A program made the position numbers and the translations under genes. The notes beneath the pieces were generated by a model that worked only from the letters and a program-made list of their open reading frames with translations, did not search any database and was not told the origin of the DNA. This document shows, in pieces, positions 50,830-60,585 of a stretch of 64,000 bases of DNA (positions within the stretch are counted from its first letter, which is position 1; each line of letters starts with the position of its first letter). This DNA is from Atlantibacter sp. RC6 (GTDB lineage Bacteria; Pseudomonadota; Gammaproteobacteria; Enterobacterales; Enterobacteriaceae). The DNA lies in assembly GCF_014193285.1 (NCBI RefSeq), contig NZ_JACHZE010000001.1, forward strand, positions 434,001 to 498,000. Direction: 5' to 3'.

Positions 50830-53478
50830 TTAGCTTTCAGCCGCGCCTGAAAACTCCAGCCCAATCCCCTCTTCCTCACTCCAGCTGAGCGTCAGGGTTT
50901 TCGGCTTCTGCTGCGCGGCCATGTGCATGAGCAGTTGCCGGCTCAGCACCGGCAGAATCTGTTGATTCAGCAGGCTGTCGACGTTGCGCGCCCCGGTGTC
51001 CGGCAGCAGGCAGGTGGCGGTCAGCGAGTCGTACAGACTCTCGTCAATCTGCGTGGTCAGGCCGTAGTGGCGGTGCAGGCGTGCGCTGACCTGCGCCAGT
51101 TTCATCTCCACGATGGCGCGCATCGCCGCTGCTCCCAGCGGGCGGTAAATCACCGTCTGGAAGCGCGCCAGCAGCGCCGGCTGGAAGTGGTCGCGCAGAA
51201 TCGGGCGCAGCAGTTCGTGCAGGTCGGCGTCGGTGGCGTCGGGCTGTTCGTCCAGCAGCTGCATGATGTGGTCGCTGCCGAGATTCGAGGTCATCAGGAT
51301 GACGGTATTACGGAAGTCGATTTCCCGCCCTTCGCCGTCGCGCATAAAGCCGCGGTCGAACACCTGGTAGAACAGGTTCATCACGTCGCGGTGGGCTTTT
51401 TCCACTTCATCGAGCAACACCACGCTGTAGGGGCGCCTGCGCACCGCTTCGGTGAGAATGCCGCCCTGGCCGTAGCCGACGTAGCCCGGCGGTGAGCCCT
51501 TGAGCTGGCTGACGGTGTGCGGCTCCTGGTATTCGGAGAGGTTGATGGTAATGAGCGACTTTTCGCCACCATAAAGGGTATCGGCCAGCGCCAGCGCGGT
51601 TTCGGTTTTGCCCACTCCGCTCGGGCCGACCAGCAGGAACACCCCCTGCGGGCCGCTTTCGGACGTCAGCCCGGTTTTCGCGGCGCGCAGACGCTGGGCG
51701 ATGGCGTTCAGCGCGCTGTCCTGGCCCACCACGCGTTTGCCGGTTTCGTCTTCCAGCGTCAGCAGTCCGGTCTGCTCATCCTTCATTAATGAGGAGAGCG
51801 GTACGCCGGTCCAGTCGGCAATCACCGTCGCCACGGTGCGCACGTCCACGTCCACCGCCAGCAGCGGGTTACCGTGCTGCAGGGCATTCAGCTTTTGTTG
51901 CAGGTCGTGCGTCTCACTCTGACGGGAGATATCCTGGCGGCTTTCCCGCAGCTGTCCGGTGAGTGAGAGCGCCTCGCCGTACCGGGTTTCCAGTTCGTCG
52001 AGTTTCACAGTCAGCGCGTTCTCCTCCTGCCCGATGGTCGCCAGACGTTCACCCTGTGAAGGGTTGCCCAGCGCAATATCTTCCAGCAGCGCCTGTTTCT
52101 CCATTGCAAGCGCGGTGAGTTGCGCGCGAATGCGGGTCAGCGGCTCCGGGATGGTGTCGAGGCTCATGCGCACCCGCGCGCTCGCGGTGTCGAGCAGGTC
52201 AACGGCCTTGTCCGGCAGCTGGCGGCCCGTCAGATAACGGCGCGACAGCGTGACGGCGGCGCGCACCGCGTCATCGGTGATATGCACTTGGTGGTGTTCC
52301 GCGTAGCGGGATGTCAGCCCCCTGAGCATCAGACAGGCGGTGTCGTCGTCCGGCTCGTCCACTTTCACCATCTGGAAGCGGCGCTCCAGCGCGGCGTCGC
52401 GTTCGAAGTACTGTTTGTATTCGCTCCAGGTGGTGGCGGCGATGGTTCTGAGTTCGCCACGCGCCAGCGCCGGTTTCAGCAGGTTGGCCGCATCGGCCCC
52501 GCCCGCCTGATTGCCTGCGCCGATAAGGGTGTGGGCCTCGTCGATAAACAGCAGGACGGGTACGGGTGACTGCTGTACCGCATCAATCACGTTTTTCAGG
52601 CGTTGCTCAAACTCGCCCTTCACGCCCGCGCCCGCCTGCAGCAGGCCCAAATCAAGGGTGCGCAGGCTGACCGGTTTGAGGGATTCCGGCACGTTGCCTT
52701 CGGCAATTCTGAGCGCCAGCCCTTCGACCAGCGCGGTCTTGCCGACGCCCGGCTCGCCCACCAGAATCGGGTTGTTCTTGCGCCGGCGCGATAGAATGTC
52801 GACCATCTGGCGGATTTCACTGTCACGCCCGAATACCGGGTCGATTTTGCCTTCCTTCGCTCTGGCGGTGACATCGAGGGTGAATTTGTCCAGCGCGTTC
52901 CGGAGCGCCGGCGAAAGTTCGCCTTCTTTGACTTCCGTTCCGACAGGACGGCCAGCGAACTCCACTTCGCCGCCCGTTGTGACTTTCAGCCCTTCTTCCT
53001 GCTGCACCTCCGGGCGCTCGTCCGACTGCGCATCCAGAAGCCCGCGCAGGCGCTCAAGCTGGCTCTGCCCGAGAGTCAGCAGCGGCCACAGGCCGTCGCA
53101 GCGCACCAGATTTTGTTTCCCGACCAGCGCCATCAGCAGGTGAATGCTGCGGATTTGCTCTTCACCACTGAGGGAGGCACTCAGCCAGGCCTGCTGCACC
53201 AGGGTCCGGATGGCGTCAGAAAGCTGCGGGCGGTGGCGTACCGAGCGCGGTTGTTTGTCCAGCCAGCCGAGCAAATCCTGCCAGATGTTGTCCATGTCCC
53301 ACTCGTAGCGGCGCGCCAGCACCGTGAGGTCGCCTTCGCCCTGCTCCAGCAGCTTCAGCAGCCAGTGCTCCGGCAGGATTTCCGCGTGGGCGCGGGTCTG
53401 GCACAGGGAGGCGGCGCCTTCCAGCGCGCGGGCGCAGTACGGGTTCAGGCGACGTAACAGGATGGCTGGATTTTCCAT
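50830..53478 (-). CDS. clpV: T6SS sheath-recycling AAA+ ATPase ClpV (TssH)
   Basis: Hexameric unfoldase that disassembles the contracted TssBC sheath, 882 residues. It has the ClpB/ClpV layout: N-domain (1-150), first ATPase with Walker A GEPGVGKT at 241-248, a middle coiled coil, and second ATPase with Walker A GPSGVGKT at about 618-625. Two-component arginine fingers and the LLDEVEKAHRDV Walker B are visible. N-terminal sequence (MENPAILLRRLNPYCARALE) is of the ClpV1 type. A terminator-like hairpin separates it from hcp upstream. Confidence 0.95.
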   Translation of the reverse strand: MENPAILLRRLNPYCARALEGAASLCQTRAHAEILPEHWLLKLLEQGEGDLTVLARRYEWDMDNIWQDLLGWLDKQPRSVRHRPQLSDAIRTLVQQAWLSASLSGEEQIRSIHLLMALVGKQNLVRCDGLWPLLTLGQSQLERLRGLLDAQSDERPEVQQEEGLKVTTGGEVEFAGRPVGTEVKEGELSPALRNALDKFTLDVTARAKEGKIDPVFGRDSEIRQMVDILSRRRKNNPILVGEPGVGKTALVEGLALRIAEGNVPESLKPVSLRTLDLGLLQAGAGVKGEFEQRLKNVIDAVQQSPVPVLLFIDEAHTLIGAGNQAGGADAANLLKPALARGELRTIAATTWSEYKQYFERDAALERRFQMVKVDEPDDDTACLMLRGLTSRYAEHHQVHITDDAVRAAVTLSRRYLTGRQLPDKAVDLLDTASARVRMSLDTIPEPLTRIRAQLTALAMEKQALLEDIALGNPSQGERLATIGQEENALTVKLDELETRYGEALSLTGQLRESRQDISRQSETHDLQQKLNALQHGNPLLAVDVDVRTVATVIADWTGVPLSSLMKDEQTGLLTLEDETGKRVVGQDSALNAIAQRLRAAKTGLTSESGPQGVFLLVGPSGVGKTETALALADTLYGGEKSLITINLSEYQEPHTVSQLKGSPPGYVGYGQGGILTEAVRRRPYSVVLLDEVEKAHRDVMNLFYQVFDRGFMRDGEGREIDFRNTVILMTSNLGSDHIMQLLDEQPDATDADLHELLRPILRDHFQPALLARFQTVIYRPLGAAAMRAIVEMKLAQVSARLHRHYGLTTQIDESLYDSLTATCLLPDTGARNVDSLLNQQILPVLSRQLLMHMAAQQKPKTLTLSWSEEEGIGLEFSGAAES

Positions 53479-53603
53479 TTCAGTATTCCTTTTTCAGGCA
53501 CGCTACCGCCCCTCGCTTTCCCGTTTAACCGGGAACCCAAAGCGCACAGGGTCAGTGTCAGTTTCGTTTTTGTTTGCTCAGGGGCCGACAACCGGCCGCT
53601 CAG

Positions 53604-53640
53604 GAAACAAAAACAGCAGACGGTAAACCGTCTGCTGCGG
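53604..53640 (-). terminator. Strong hairpin between hcp and clpV
   Basis: CAGCAGACGG, loop TAAA, CCGTCTGCTG: a perfect 10-base stem just after the hcp stop. On the minus strand it is followed by TTTTTG, so it may partly terminate transcription after hcp and give it higher dosage than downstream genes. Confidence 0.75.
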
Positions 53641-53644
53641 GTAA

Positions 53645-54136
53645 TCAGGCGGTGGTACGTTCGTTCCAGGAATCGGAATGAATGATGTTGCCGTCTTTGT
53701 AGGTCCAGGTGATTTTTTCGTAGCGCAGTTCAATGCGCTCCAGGTGGTTGTGCTTCTCCTTGGAAGGCTCCTTGATGTCGTGCATCAGCGGGGCAACCTT
53801 CACCAGCTTCACGTTCTCAAGCCTGGTGTTGAAGTACTCCACTTCCTGGCCCGCATCGTTGATTTTGTACCACCGGAACTCCGCTGATTTCAGGGTCTGG
53901 CCGGTGGTCACCGCCTTGTACAGGTACGGGCTGGATGAATCGATTTCCTTGGTGAACAGGAACGGCGTGTGGATACGCGTGCCGGTCAGCTTGCCGGTGT
54001 TGTTGTCGGTCGGGATGTACAGGGTGTGCTCCTGCGCCACCACTTCGATGCTGCCTTCACGGTCTTTCACGTCAACGGAACCTTTGATGTCCGCGCCGCC
54101 ATCGTCCTTCAGCCACAGATAGACTGGAATTGCCAT
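53645..54136 (-). CDS. hcp: T6SS tube protein Hcp (TssD)
   Basis: Hexameric inner-tube protein of 163 residues from MAIPVYLWLKDDGG. It has the Hcp beta-barrel landmarks: MAIPVYLWLKDDGGADIKGS, HTLYIPTDNNTGKLTGTRIH, FLFTKEIDSSSPYLY and WYKINDAGQEVEYFN. A longer in-frame upstream extension reading against the tagL end is not conserved and is rejected. It follows the OmpA-type gene with a 1-base gap. Confidence 0.95.
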   Translation of the reverse strand: MAIPVYLWLKDDGGADIKGSVDVKDREGSIEVVAQEHTLYIPTDNNTGKLTGTRIHTPFLFTKEIDSSSPYLYKAVTTGQTLKSAEFRWYKINDAGQEVEYFNTRLENVKLVKVAPLMHDIKEPSKEKHNHLERIELRYEKITWTYKDGNIIHSDSWNERTTA

Positions 54137-54137
54137 T

Positions 54138-55865
54138 TCACTTCTCCATTTCATTTTGAGCGGCGTCATCATCCTGCGATGGCGCCCGGGGGGTGCCCGG
54201 CATCCGGCAGGCATCCGCCTGCGGTACCAGACTGATTTCGACACGGCGGTTGAGCGCGCGCCCTTCCGGGGTGTCATTGGTGGCGACAGGGCGGCTTTCG
54301 CCGTAGCCCTGCACCGCAAAACAGCTTTCCGCCACGTCGCCGGTGTCGCGCATCCAGTCGCGCACCGCTTCGGCGCGCTTAAGCGACAGCACCTGGTTGG
54401 ATGCGTCATCCCCGGTGTTGTCGGTGTGACCGGCCACCACAATCAGCCAGCCGGGCCTGGCTTTGATGCCAACCAGCGAGTTCACCAGCAGCTTCGTGGA
54501 GCCGGGTCTGAGCGTCCATTTGCCCACGTCAAACAGCGACATGCTGTCGAGACGGAGAGTTTTTGGTCCCTGCACGATTTTTTTGATAACCGGTGGCGGA
54601 GGCGGCGGAGGCGCCCAGTCACTAACCGCGGCCTCAAGTGGCGGGATAAGACGCAGCCCCTGATACAGCCCCAGCCGGTAGCGCACAGGCTCCCCCCGGC
54701 GCTGCCAGTCATCCAGCAGGGATGCATCCGCGCGCAGGCGCTGCTGCGCTCGTAATTTCGGCAAGGGGGGTGTACCGCTCAGACGGTGATAGAGGGCAAG
54801 GTGATCGCCCACGTTCATGATTAGCCGCTGGTTATTGACCCAGGACGCCAGCATCGCCAGCGCGAGGAATATCCCCCCCAGCAGGCCGACATAGCGCCAG
54901 AAGATCATCCGGTGGCTGACGCCACGTCGGCGCGGCAGTGCCGGCAGCAGGAGTTCAGGCAACGGTAAGAGATCAGCGGCCAGGGCGGTGTCAGGCGGCA
55001 GCGCCGTGACTGAAGCGATATGCTGTTGCCAGAGGTTATTCGCCTCCCCCTTCACCGGCGCCATGCAAAGCCCCTGTGCGCAGGGTTTAATGGCAGGCAG
55101 CTCGCCCTGTCGCACCGACAGCAGGCTACCCACTGCATTCCCCTGCCAGACCATAAGGCTGTCAAGCCACAGCCCCTGGCTCAGACGGGACAACCGTTCG
55201 TCCGCAGCTGTTTCCCGCATCCAGTCTGTTAGTGACAGACTGCTCTGTCCGGGCTGATGAACCTGGATCCCCGTCCGCTGGCTGACGGTGGTAAACCAGA
55301 CCGGCTCTGCGCCTGAACAGGCCGCTGGCGGTGTCACCCAGGCCACGATCCACACGGGCGGCATACGGCCCAGGGCTACGCGACACTGCGCTATTGCACG
55401 TTGCCAGCTGCGCAGACGCCGGGTGAAATCCTCCGCAGACGTGTGGCATTCAGGCAGCACGGCCAGTAATACAGAAATCTGCGACACCTGCGCCGGGCGC
55501 ACCCGGCAGAGGTGCTGTGCGAGTAACGGCAGTTGTCCGGCATCCTTCACCTGCAGATACCAGCCCTGGCGGGTTTCACGCTGCCGTGTGCCGGCGGCAA
55601 AAAGTGCGGTGTTATCCCCACAAGCCAGAATGACCGCCCCCTGAAATTCTTCCGGCGGCAGGTCTCCGTCCGCTATCTCACTAAGCGCCTGTGCCCGTAC
55701 TTCTGATATCCGGTGCTGACGCCAGAGCAAGACGCCACAGACCAGAATAACCAGCAGGCTTAATGCCACGCGGCTGCCGACAGATAGCGGCCAGAAACCC
55801 AGGATCAGCCATAACGCCAGCACAGCCCCCAGGACGGTTAACAGATTCCGGTATACATCACGCAT
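54138..55865 (-). CDS. T6SS OmpA-family peptidoglycan-anchoring protein (TagL-like)
   Basis: A 575-residue protein. Two N-terminal membrane segments (about 8-25 and 30-47) and a further one near 333-353 (GLLGGIFLALAMLASWVNNQ) flank a cytoplasmic/periplasmic middle domain. A Pro-rich linker (WAPPPPPPPVIKK) leads to a C-terminal OmpA peptidoglycan-binding domain (VVAGHTDNTGDDASNQVLSL and VQGYGESRP, with the Asp and Arg that bind mDAP). Such proteins fix the T6SS to the cell wall in addition to or instead of a TssL extension. It lies between tssL and hcp. Confidence 0.85.
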   Translation of the reverse strand: MRDVYRNLLTVLGAVLALWLILGFWPLSVGSRVALSLLVILVCGVLLWRQHRISEVRAQALSEIADGDLPPEEFQGAVILACGDNTALFAAGTRQRETRQGWYLQVKDAGQLPLLAQHLCRVRPAQVSQISVLLAVLPECHTSAEDFTRRLRSWQRAIAQCRVALGRMPPVWIVAWVTPPAACSGAEPVWFTTVSQRTGIQVHQPGQSSLSLTDWMRETAADERLSRLSQGLWLDSLMVWQGNAVGSLLSVRQGELPAIKPCAQGLCMAPVKGEANNLWQQHIASVTALPPDTALAADLLPLPELLLPALPRRRGVSHRMIFWRYVGLLGGIFLALAMLASWVNNQRLIMNVGDHLALYHRLSGTPPLPKLRAQQRLRADASLLDDWQRRGEPVRYRLGLYQGLRLIPPLEAAVSDWAPPPPPPPVIKKIVQGPKTLRLDSMSLFDVGKWTLRPGSTKLLVNSLVGIKARPGWLIVVAGHTDNTGDDASNQVLSLKRAEAVRDWMRDTGDVAESCFAVQGYGESRPVATNDTPEGRALNRRVEISLVPQADACRMPGTPRAPSQDDDAAQNEMEK

Positions 55866-55868
55866 CGC

Positions 55869-56522
55869 TTACCCCGGCCTGACCGTCTGACTCACCAGCT
55901 CCGTGAGGGAGGATGAGAGGATGAACCACAGTGCCGCCAGCGCTGCCGCACCGAGGAACCATGACAGCCAGTACAGACGGTGGCCGCTGCGCAGGCGAGA
56001 AGCCCTGACGACAATCGGCGCATCCTGCGCAAGCCTAAAAGCAGGAACCCGTTCACCCAGCGCGCGCACGACATCTTCGCGGCGCTCATCATCCCGGGCC
56101 CGGTACCGGCCCACAAACCCCAGTTGCAGGGTGCGGTACAGGCAGGTCAGAACCGCCGTGTCCGGCGCAGGCTCTTTCAGCAGGTTGCGGATGCGCTCCC
56201 AGATCTCCTCACCGGCATTCAGGGTACCGAAGAAATGCGCCTGCAGCGGGTCACGATGCCAGGTCAGATAACCGTCATCGGTAGTTCCCCGGTTCATGAC
56301 GCTCTCATCAAGCAGGGCGCACAAGGCATACACCATATGATCACGGCTGATATCACTGTATCCGGCCTCGCTCAGCGCGCTCTGCGCCTCCTGAACCAGG
56401 CGGCAGGCCCGGCGATAAAGGCTTTCACCGTCACGGACGTCCTGTCCGCCGCGCAACTGGCTGGCCATCAGCCAGCCCGGGTAGAAGATGAGCTCAATCT
56501 GACTGAGTTCGGATGTGTTCAT
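55869..56522 (-). CDS. tssL: T6SS inner-membrane protein TssL (DotU/IcmH)
   Basis: A 217-residue TssL without the OmpA extension, tail-anchored by one membrane segment near residues 187-207 (WLSWFLGAAALAALWFILSS). The cytoplasmic hook domain shows the conserved FYPGWLMASQL, YALCALLDESVMNR and FFGTLNAGEEIWERI. It overlaps tssK by 4 bases and is directly followed by the OmpA-type gene, which supplies the cell-wall anchor that this short TssL lacks. Confidence 0.93.
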   Translation of the reverse strand: MNTSELSQIELIFYPGWLMASQLRGGQDVRDGESLYRRACRLVQEAQSALSEAGYSDISRDHMVYALCALLDESVMNRGTTDDGYLTWHRDPLQAHFFGTLNAGEEIWERIRNLLKEPAPDTAVLTCLYRTLQLGFVGRYRARDDERREDVVRALGERVPAFRLAQDAPIVVRASRLRSGHRLYWLSWFLGAAALAALWFILSSSLTELVSQTVRPG

Positions 56523-57856
56523 GTACGCAGCACCGCAAAGAGTTCAAGTTTCACCTCCCCCAGTGAACGCGGGGTATAAAAGGTACAACTGCCCATTTCC
56601 AACATGGTCCGGGCCGCGTCTGAACTCAGGTCAAGTGAGAAATACTGGTTCTCCAGACGCAGCGGGATCGCCGCGGGTACATGGGTCAGAGGCTTGATCA
56701 CCACCCCGCTTAGCGCCACGTTCACCACATCAGAAACATCCTCAAAGCTGCCCGCCTTGCACAGCAGCGGGAACCGGGTCTGGAGCTCGTGATTTGGCAG
56801 AGAGGAGCGTACGGAGAGATAGAAATCCGCCCCTTCACGCAGGCGCGCATCATGCAGGGCGCCTTTCCAGATCTGATCGAGATGATCCAACTGGATACTG
56901 ACCACCCGTGACGGCAGGCTGGCTTCCAACAGCTTATCGAGCAGTGCGAGCAGCGGCGGGAACACCTGCTCCGGGGCATCATGCTGATAAGCGGGAATAT
57001 CCCCGGCGTCATGCTCCAGGGAAAACGTCAGCAGGCTGCCGGTAAGCCGGGCCAGTTCCCGGTACAGCAGTTCCGGGTGGCGTCCCGGGGTTTGCAGCAG
57101 TTCGGCCAGCACAGGCTCGGCACTGTTCAGGGCATTGAGCAGCCAGAACAGGGACACATCAGCCACCGCAAAATCGGCCAGACGCTCGTTGCTCTCACGG
57201 CGCATGGCCATCAGACGGCGGCGGCGGGCCTGCAGACGGATCAGCAGATCTTTCAGTTCCGTGACCAGCAACGGACTGGCAGAGACAGACAGCATTGGCG
57301 GGATAAAGGACGGGTCGCGACGCCACAGCCCCTGGGCATTACGCGTCAGGCGGGCCACCGGACAGGTCAGATATGCGGTATTTTCCTGGGTGGAAAGGCG
57401 CAAGGTGACCGCGTTACGGAGGACAGCCAGTTCACCACTTTCATGGCCAGCCAGTTCCTGAACCACGACACGTTCGGCCTTCCAGCGACGCGGGCGCTCA
57501 CTGTCCTGGCCGTTATCCAGATTACCGCCGTTGGCGCTCAGTAACGGCAGCGCCGCAAGCACCTCAACAGACTCACTGCCGCCTGCGGGAGACACATCGC
57601 AAACTGGCGGAAGATTATCCGCCAGGTCCGTATCAACCAGCGTGCCATCCTGGAAACGCACCACCAGCCGGGTGGCATTCAGGCGCGACAACGCCAGCGC
57701 GGCGTCATCAAATTCAGCCGCCGTCACGCCCCAGGGATGAGAAATTCCCATCAGGGCGACCGTGTCGGCAACATGCGCACTCCAGCGGGCCTGCTGCTGA
57801 AATTGTTGCGGGGCCAGTGCGGCCCCATCCTCCCAAAGTGGGCGGTAAATTTTCAT
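56519..57856 (-). CDS. tssK: T6SS baseplate-membrane complex connector TssK
   Basis: A 445-residue TssK that links the baseplate to TssLM. The N-terminal MKIYRPLWEDGAALAPQQFQ and QARWSAHVADTVALMGISHP are hallmark; SLFWLLNALNSAEPVLAELL and the C-terminal FYTPRSLGEVKLELFAVLRT match the family. It lies between tssC and tssL, as in related enterobacterial clusters. Confidence 0.94.
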   Translation of the reverse strand: MKIYRPLWEDGAALAPQQFQQQARWSAHVADTVALMGISHPWGVTAAEFDDAALALSRLNATRLVVRFQDGTLVDTDLADNLPPVCDVSPAGGSESVEVLAALPLLSANGGNLDNGQDSERPRRWKAERVVVQELAGHESGELAVLRNAVTLRLSTQENTAYLTCPVARLTRNAQGLWRRDPSFIPPMLSVSASPLLVTELKDLLIRLQARRRRLMAMRRESNERLADFAVADVSLFWLLNALNSAEPVLAELLQTPGRHPELLYRELARLTGSLLTFSLEHDAGDIPAYQHDAPEQVFPPLLALLDKLLEASLPSRVVSIQLDHLDQIWKGALHDARLREGADFYLSVRSSLPNHELQTRFPLLCKAGSFEDVSDVVNVALSGVVIKPLTHVPAAIPLRLENQYFSLDLSSDAARTMLEMGSCTFYTPRSLGEVKLELFAVLRT

Positions 57857-57874
57857 CCCTGATTTCCCCTCGCG

Positions 57875-59422
57875 TTATGATTTCGCCTTCGGCATCTGGC
57901 TAACCAGCGACAGGTTGACGTCCATCCCCTCCACCTGGAAGTGCGGCACGGCGAACAGCTGTACGCGGAAGAAGCCCGGGTTGTCCTCGATGTCCTGAAC
58001 AATCACCTTCGCGTCGCGCAGCGGGTGTGACGCCTGCAGCTCATCGCCCGGGTCGGTCATCTCGGTGACCAGACTTTTCACCCAGGTATTCAGCTCCAGC
58101 TCCAGCAGGCGGCGGTCCTTGGTGGTGCCGATGTTCTCGCGCTGGATAAGCTTCAGGTAGTGGGCGATACGCGACAGCAGGAAGATGTACGGCAGGCGCG
58201 CGTTGATGCGCGAGTTGGCGGTGGCGTCCGCGGTGTCGTACAGCGCCGGTTTCTGGGTGGAGTTCGCCGAGAAGAAGCAGGCGTAGTCGCGGTTTTTGTA
58301 GTACGACAGCGGGATGAAGCCCAGATTAGCGAACTCAAATTCGCGGGTTTCCGGGATCAGTACTTCACTGGGGATTTTCACCTGGTTGCCGGTACCGAGA
58401 TCGTACAGATGGATAGGCAGATCCTGCACCGCCCCGCCCGCCTGCGGACCACGAATTTGCACGCACCAGCCGTTGTTGATAAAGCTGCGCACCATGTTGG
58501 CGGCAAAGGCGAACGACGCGTTGGTCCACAGGTATTTCTCGTGGTCCGGGCCTTTCACCTCTTCAACGTAGTTAAAGCTGCGTACCGGCACGGTGTCCGG
58601 GCCATACGGCAGACGGCCCAGCACACGGGGCATCACCAGGCCGATGTAACGGCTGTCGTCGGTTTCGCGGAATGATTTCCACTTGATGTACTCGGCGCGG
58701 TCGAAGTAGTTGCCGATGTCTTTAATCGCCGCCACCTCTTCCATGGTGTCTTTGAGGAAGAATTTCGGGCCGGCGGAGCCGATAAACGGCATATGTGCGG
58801 CGGCGGACACTTTCGAAATATTACGCATCAGCGCCACGTCCTGGGCCGACGCGTCAAACTCATATGCGGAAATGATGGCGCCAATCGGCTCGCCGCCCGG
58901 CTGATCGTACTCCGAGACGTAAGTGTGCCAGTAAAGGCCGGTCTGGATAATTTCCGGCGCATCCTCAAAATCCTGGCGCAGCGCGTCTTTGGACACGTCC
59001 AGGATTTCGGTGCGCACGTTCTGGCGGTAATCGGTGCGATCCACCAGGTGCTTCAGGCCGCGCCACAGGGATTCCACCGCCTGAAACTGCTCGTGATGCA
59101 TCACTGCATCGAGCTGGCGGCTGATCTGGAAATCCAGTTCGGCGATATGGTGGTCGAGCAGGGTTTTATCGAGCTTCCCGACCTGCTGGCCGGAGGTTTT
59201 CAGGCGCTGCAGCAGCACCTGAACGGCGGCGGTGACGCGCTCATCGGCGCTGGCGTCCGCCATCGCGGCGTCATCCTGCCAGATATTGATATCGGACAGG
59301 CCGGACACCGGGCTGAGGTTGATTTTTTCAAACAGCGAGGCGTACACGCCGCCCGCGTCCTGGTGCTCAACAACGGTGGTCTGGCCGGGTGCCGCAGTGG
59401 CGTTTTCATTATTGACTGACAT
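57875..59422 (-). CDS. tssC: T6SS sheath large subunit TssC
   Basis: Large subunit of the contractile sheath, 515 residues from MSVNNENATAAPGQ. Family features are WRGLKHLVDRTDYRQNVRTE, PIGAIISAYEFDASAQDVAL, LGRLPYGPDTVPVRSFNYVE and the C-terminal ADATANSRINARLPYIFLLS. Two closely spaced ATG codons occur; the second (59422) has the better ribosome site. Cotranscribed with tssB and tssK. Confidence 0.95.
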   Translation of the reverse strand: MSVNNENATAAPGQTTVVEHQDAGGVYASLFEKINLSPVSGLSDINIWQDDAAMADASADERVTAAVQVLLQRLKTSGQQVGKLDKTLLDHHIAELDFQISRQLDAVMHHEQFQAVESLWRGLKHLVDRTDYRQNVRTEILDVSKDALRQDFEDAPEIIQTGLYWHTYVSEYDQPGGEPIGAIISAYEFDASAQDVALMRNISKVSAAAHMPFIGSAGPKFFLKDTMEEVAAIKDIGNYFDRAEYIKWKSFRETDDSRYIGLVMPRVLGRLPYGPDTVPVRSFNYVEEVKGPDHEKYLWTNASFAFAANMVRSFINNGWCVQIRGPQAGGAVQDLPIHLYDLGTGNQVKIPSEVLIPETREFEFANLGFIPLSYYKNRDYACFFSANSTQKPALYDTADATANSRINARLPYIFLLSRIAHYLKLIQRENIGTTKDRRLLELELNTWVKSLVTEMTDPGDELQASHPLRDAKVIVQDIEDNPGFFRVQLFAVPHFQVEGMDVNLSLVSQMPKAKS

Positions 59423-59458
59423 AAGCATTATCTCGTGTTAATCCAGTACGAAGAGGAA

Positions 59459-59953
59459 TTACGCCTTCGGCGCCAGGGCATTCAGTTCACGGCGCAGTTC
59501 ATTGCTGAGCGAGGGGTCTTTGAGGATATGTTCCAGCTCTTTACGGAATGTCACGTTATCAAGCAGGTTGGATTTGAGATCGCGTAACAGATTACGCATG
59601 GCGAGCATGGCTTTTAGCTGGGGGATCTGACGGGCAACGGCTTCTGGCTCGAAATCCTTCATTTCGCGGAAAGTCAGTTTAACATTCTCTTCGGAGCCAT
59701 CACCGGCAAGCGTATTTTCCACCGTCAGGTTAACGGACGGGGAAAATTCACCCAGCACGCTGTTAAAGTTATTTTTATTAATATTGACTTTCTCCCGCTC
59801 TGACAGCGGGCGGTTATCCTGACCGTTGCTGAAATCACCGGTAACCAGCAACTTTAAGGGGAGCTCAATTTTCTTTTGCGCTCCCCCGGTATGCAGGTTT
59901 AATTTCAAATTAATACGGGCTTTGGGAATTTCATCCTGGAATGAACCGGACAT
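59459..59953 (-). CDS. tssB: T6SS sheath small subunit TssB
   Basis: Small sheath subunit of 164 residues that interlocks with TssC. Conserved N-terminus SGSFQDEIPKARINLKLNLH, then ELPLKLLVTGDFSNGQDNRP and the LTFREMKDFEPEAVARQIPQ segment. It is the first gene of the minus-strand T6SS cluster, so the operon promoter should lie in the 632-base upstream gap. Confidence 0.95.
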   Translation of the reverse strand: MSGSFQDEIPKARINLKLNLHTGGAQKKIELPLKLLVTGDFSNGQDNRPLSEREKVNINKNNFNSVLGEFSPSVNLTVENTLAGDGSEENVKLTFREMKDFEPEAVARQIPQLKAMLAMRNLLRDLKSNLLDNVTFRKELEHILKDPSLSNELRRELNALAPKA

Positions 59954-60585
59954 AGTTATATTCCTTTATGGTAGCAGGTTGACGATGGCGGAAAGCACAG
60001 GGAACGCCAGCGACAGTCCCTGCCACACTCTCTGCCGGATCCGTTAAGGCAGTGAAAAATCTGTTACTTAAGTAATACAGCCATCATATCAGCATTCTGA
60101 TGAAACACAGAATATCCGTCTGTTGAAAAGTTTTATTCCGAACGTTTTTAGTTAATTCCCCAATAAACTGACGAAACCATAAAAACACGCTGAAAACCCG
60201 CACAGATGCTAACTGATCGACAAATGAATAAATTATCCTTTATTTTTTTCCGCGCGAAAAGCCATATATAACCTTATTGATTTCAGAAAAAACCAACCAT
60301 TTTTTCGTCAGAAAAACCCATTTAATTATCCATGAGGGTTATGTATCAGCAAATTTCATTATAATTATATATGCAATTAATGCTTTTTTGTTATACCCCA
60401 TATTTATTGCCCTTCCTGATAAGGAATCAATTTCATTTGATGAATACAATGAAAATCATCATTAACCTGAATAATACCCGTCCCAATTTAACCGGATATC
60501 ATTTGTTTTGCGGGTAATTAAGCATGACTCAAATAACTTCAATCTCTATAAAATCGTGGCCAGTTTTACCTGGCCACTCCATTTT
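59954..60585. other. AT-rich promoter region of the T6SS cluster
   Basis: A long, strongly AT-rich stretch with no supported gene between tssB and the YdeP-type gene. It must contain the T6SS promoter and is a natural target for H-NS. No sigma-54 or sigma-70 site could be placed with confidence; the only notable element is the palindrome at 60064-60075. Confidence 0.5.
60064..60075. promoter_or_regulatory. 12-base palindrome upstream of tssB, possible operator
   Basis: TTACTTAAGTAA is a perfect palindrome about 110 bases upstream of the tssB start, flanked by CTG and CAG. No regulator is identified. Confidence 0.35.

Noticed and set aside
54137-54442. Upstream extension of the hcp frame
   Set aside because: It reads through the end of the OmpA-type gene in another frame with low-complexity sequence; Hcp proteins begin MAIPVYL.
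60277-60465. A 62-codon plus-strand frame in the tssB upstream gap
   Set aside because: AT-rich, no ribosome site and no recognisable sequence; chance open frame in promoter DNA.
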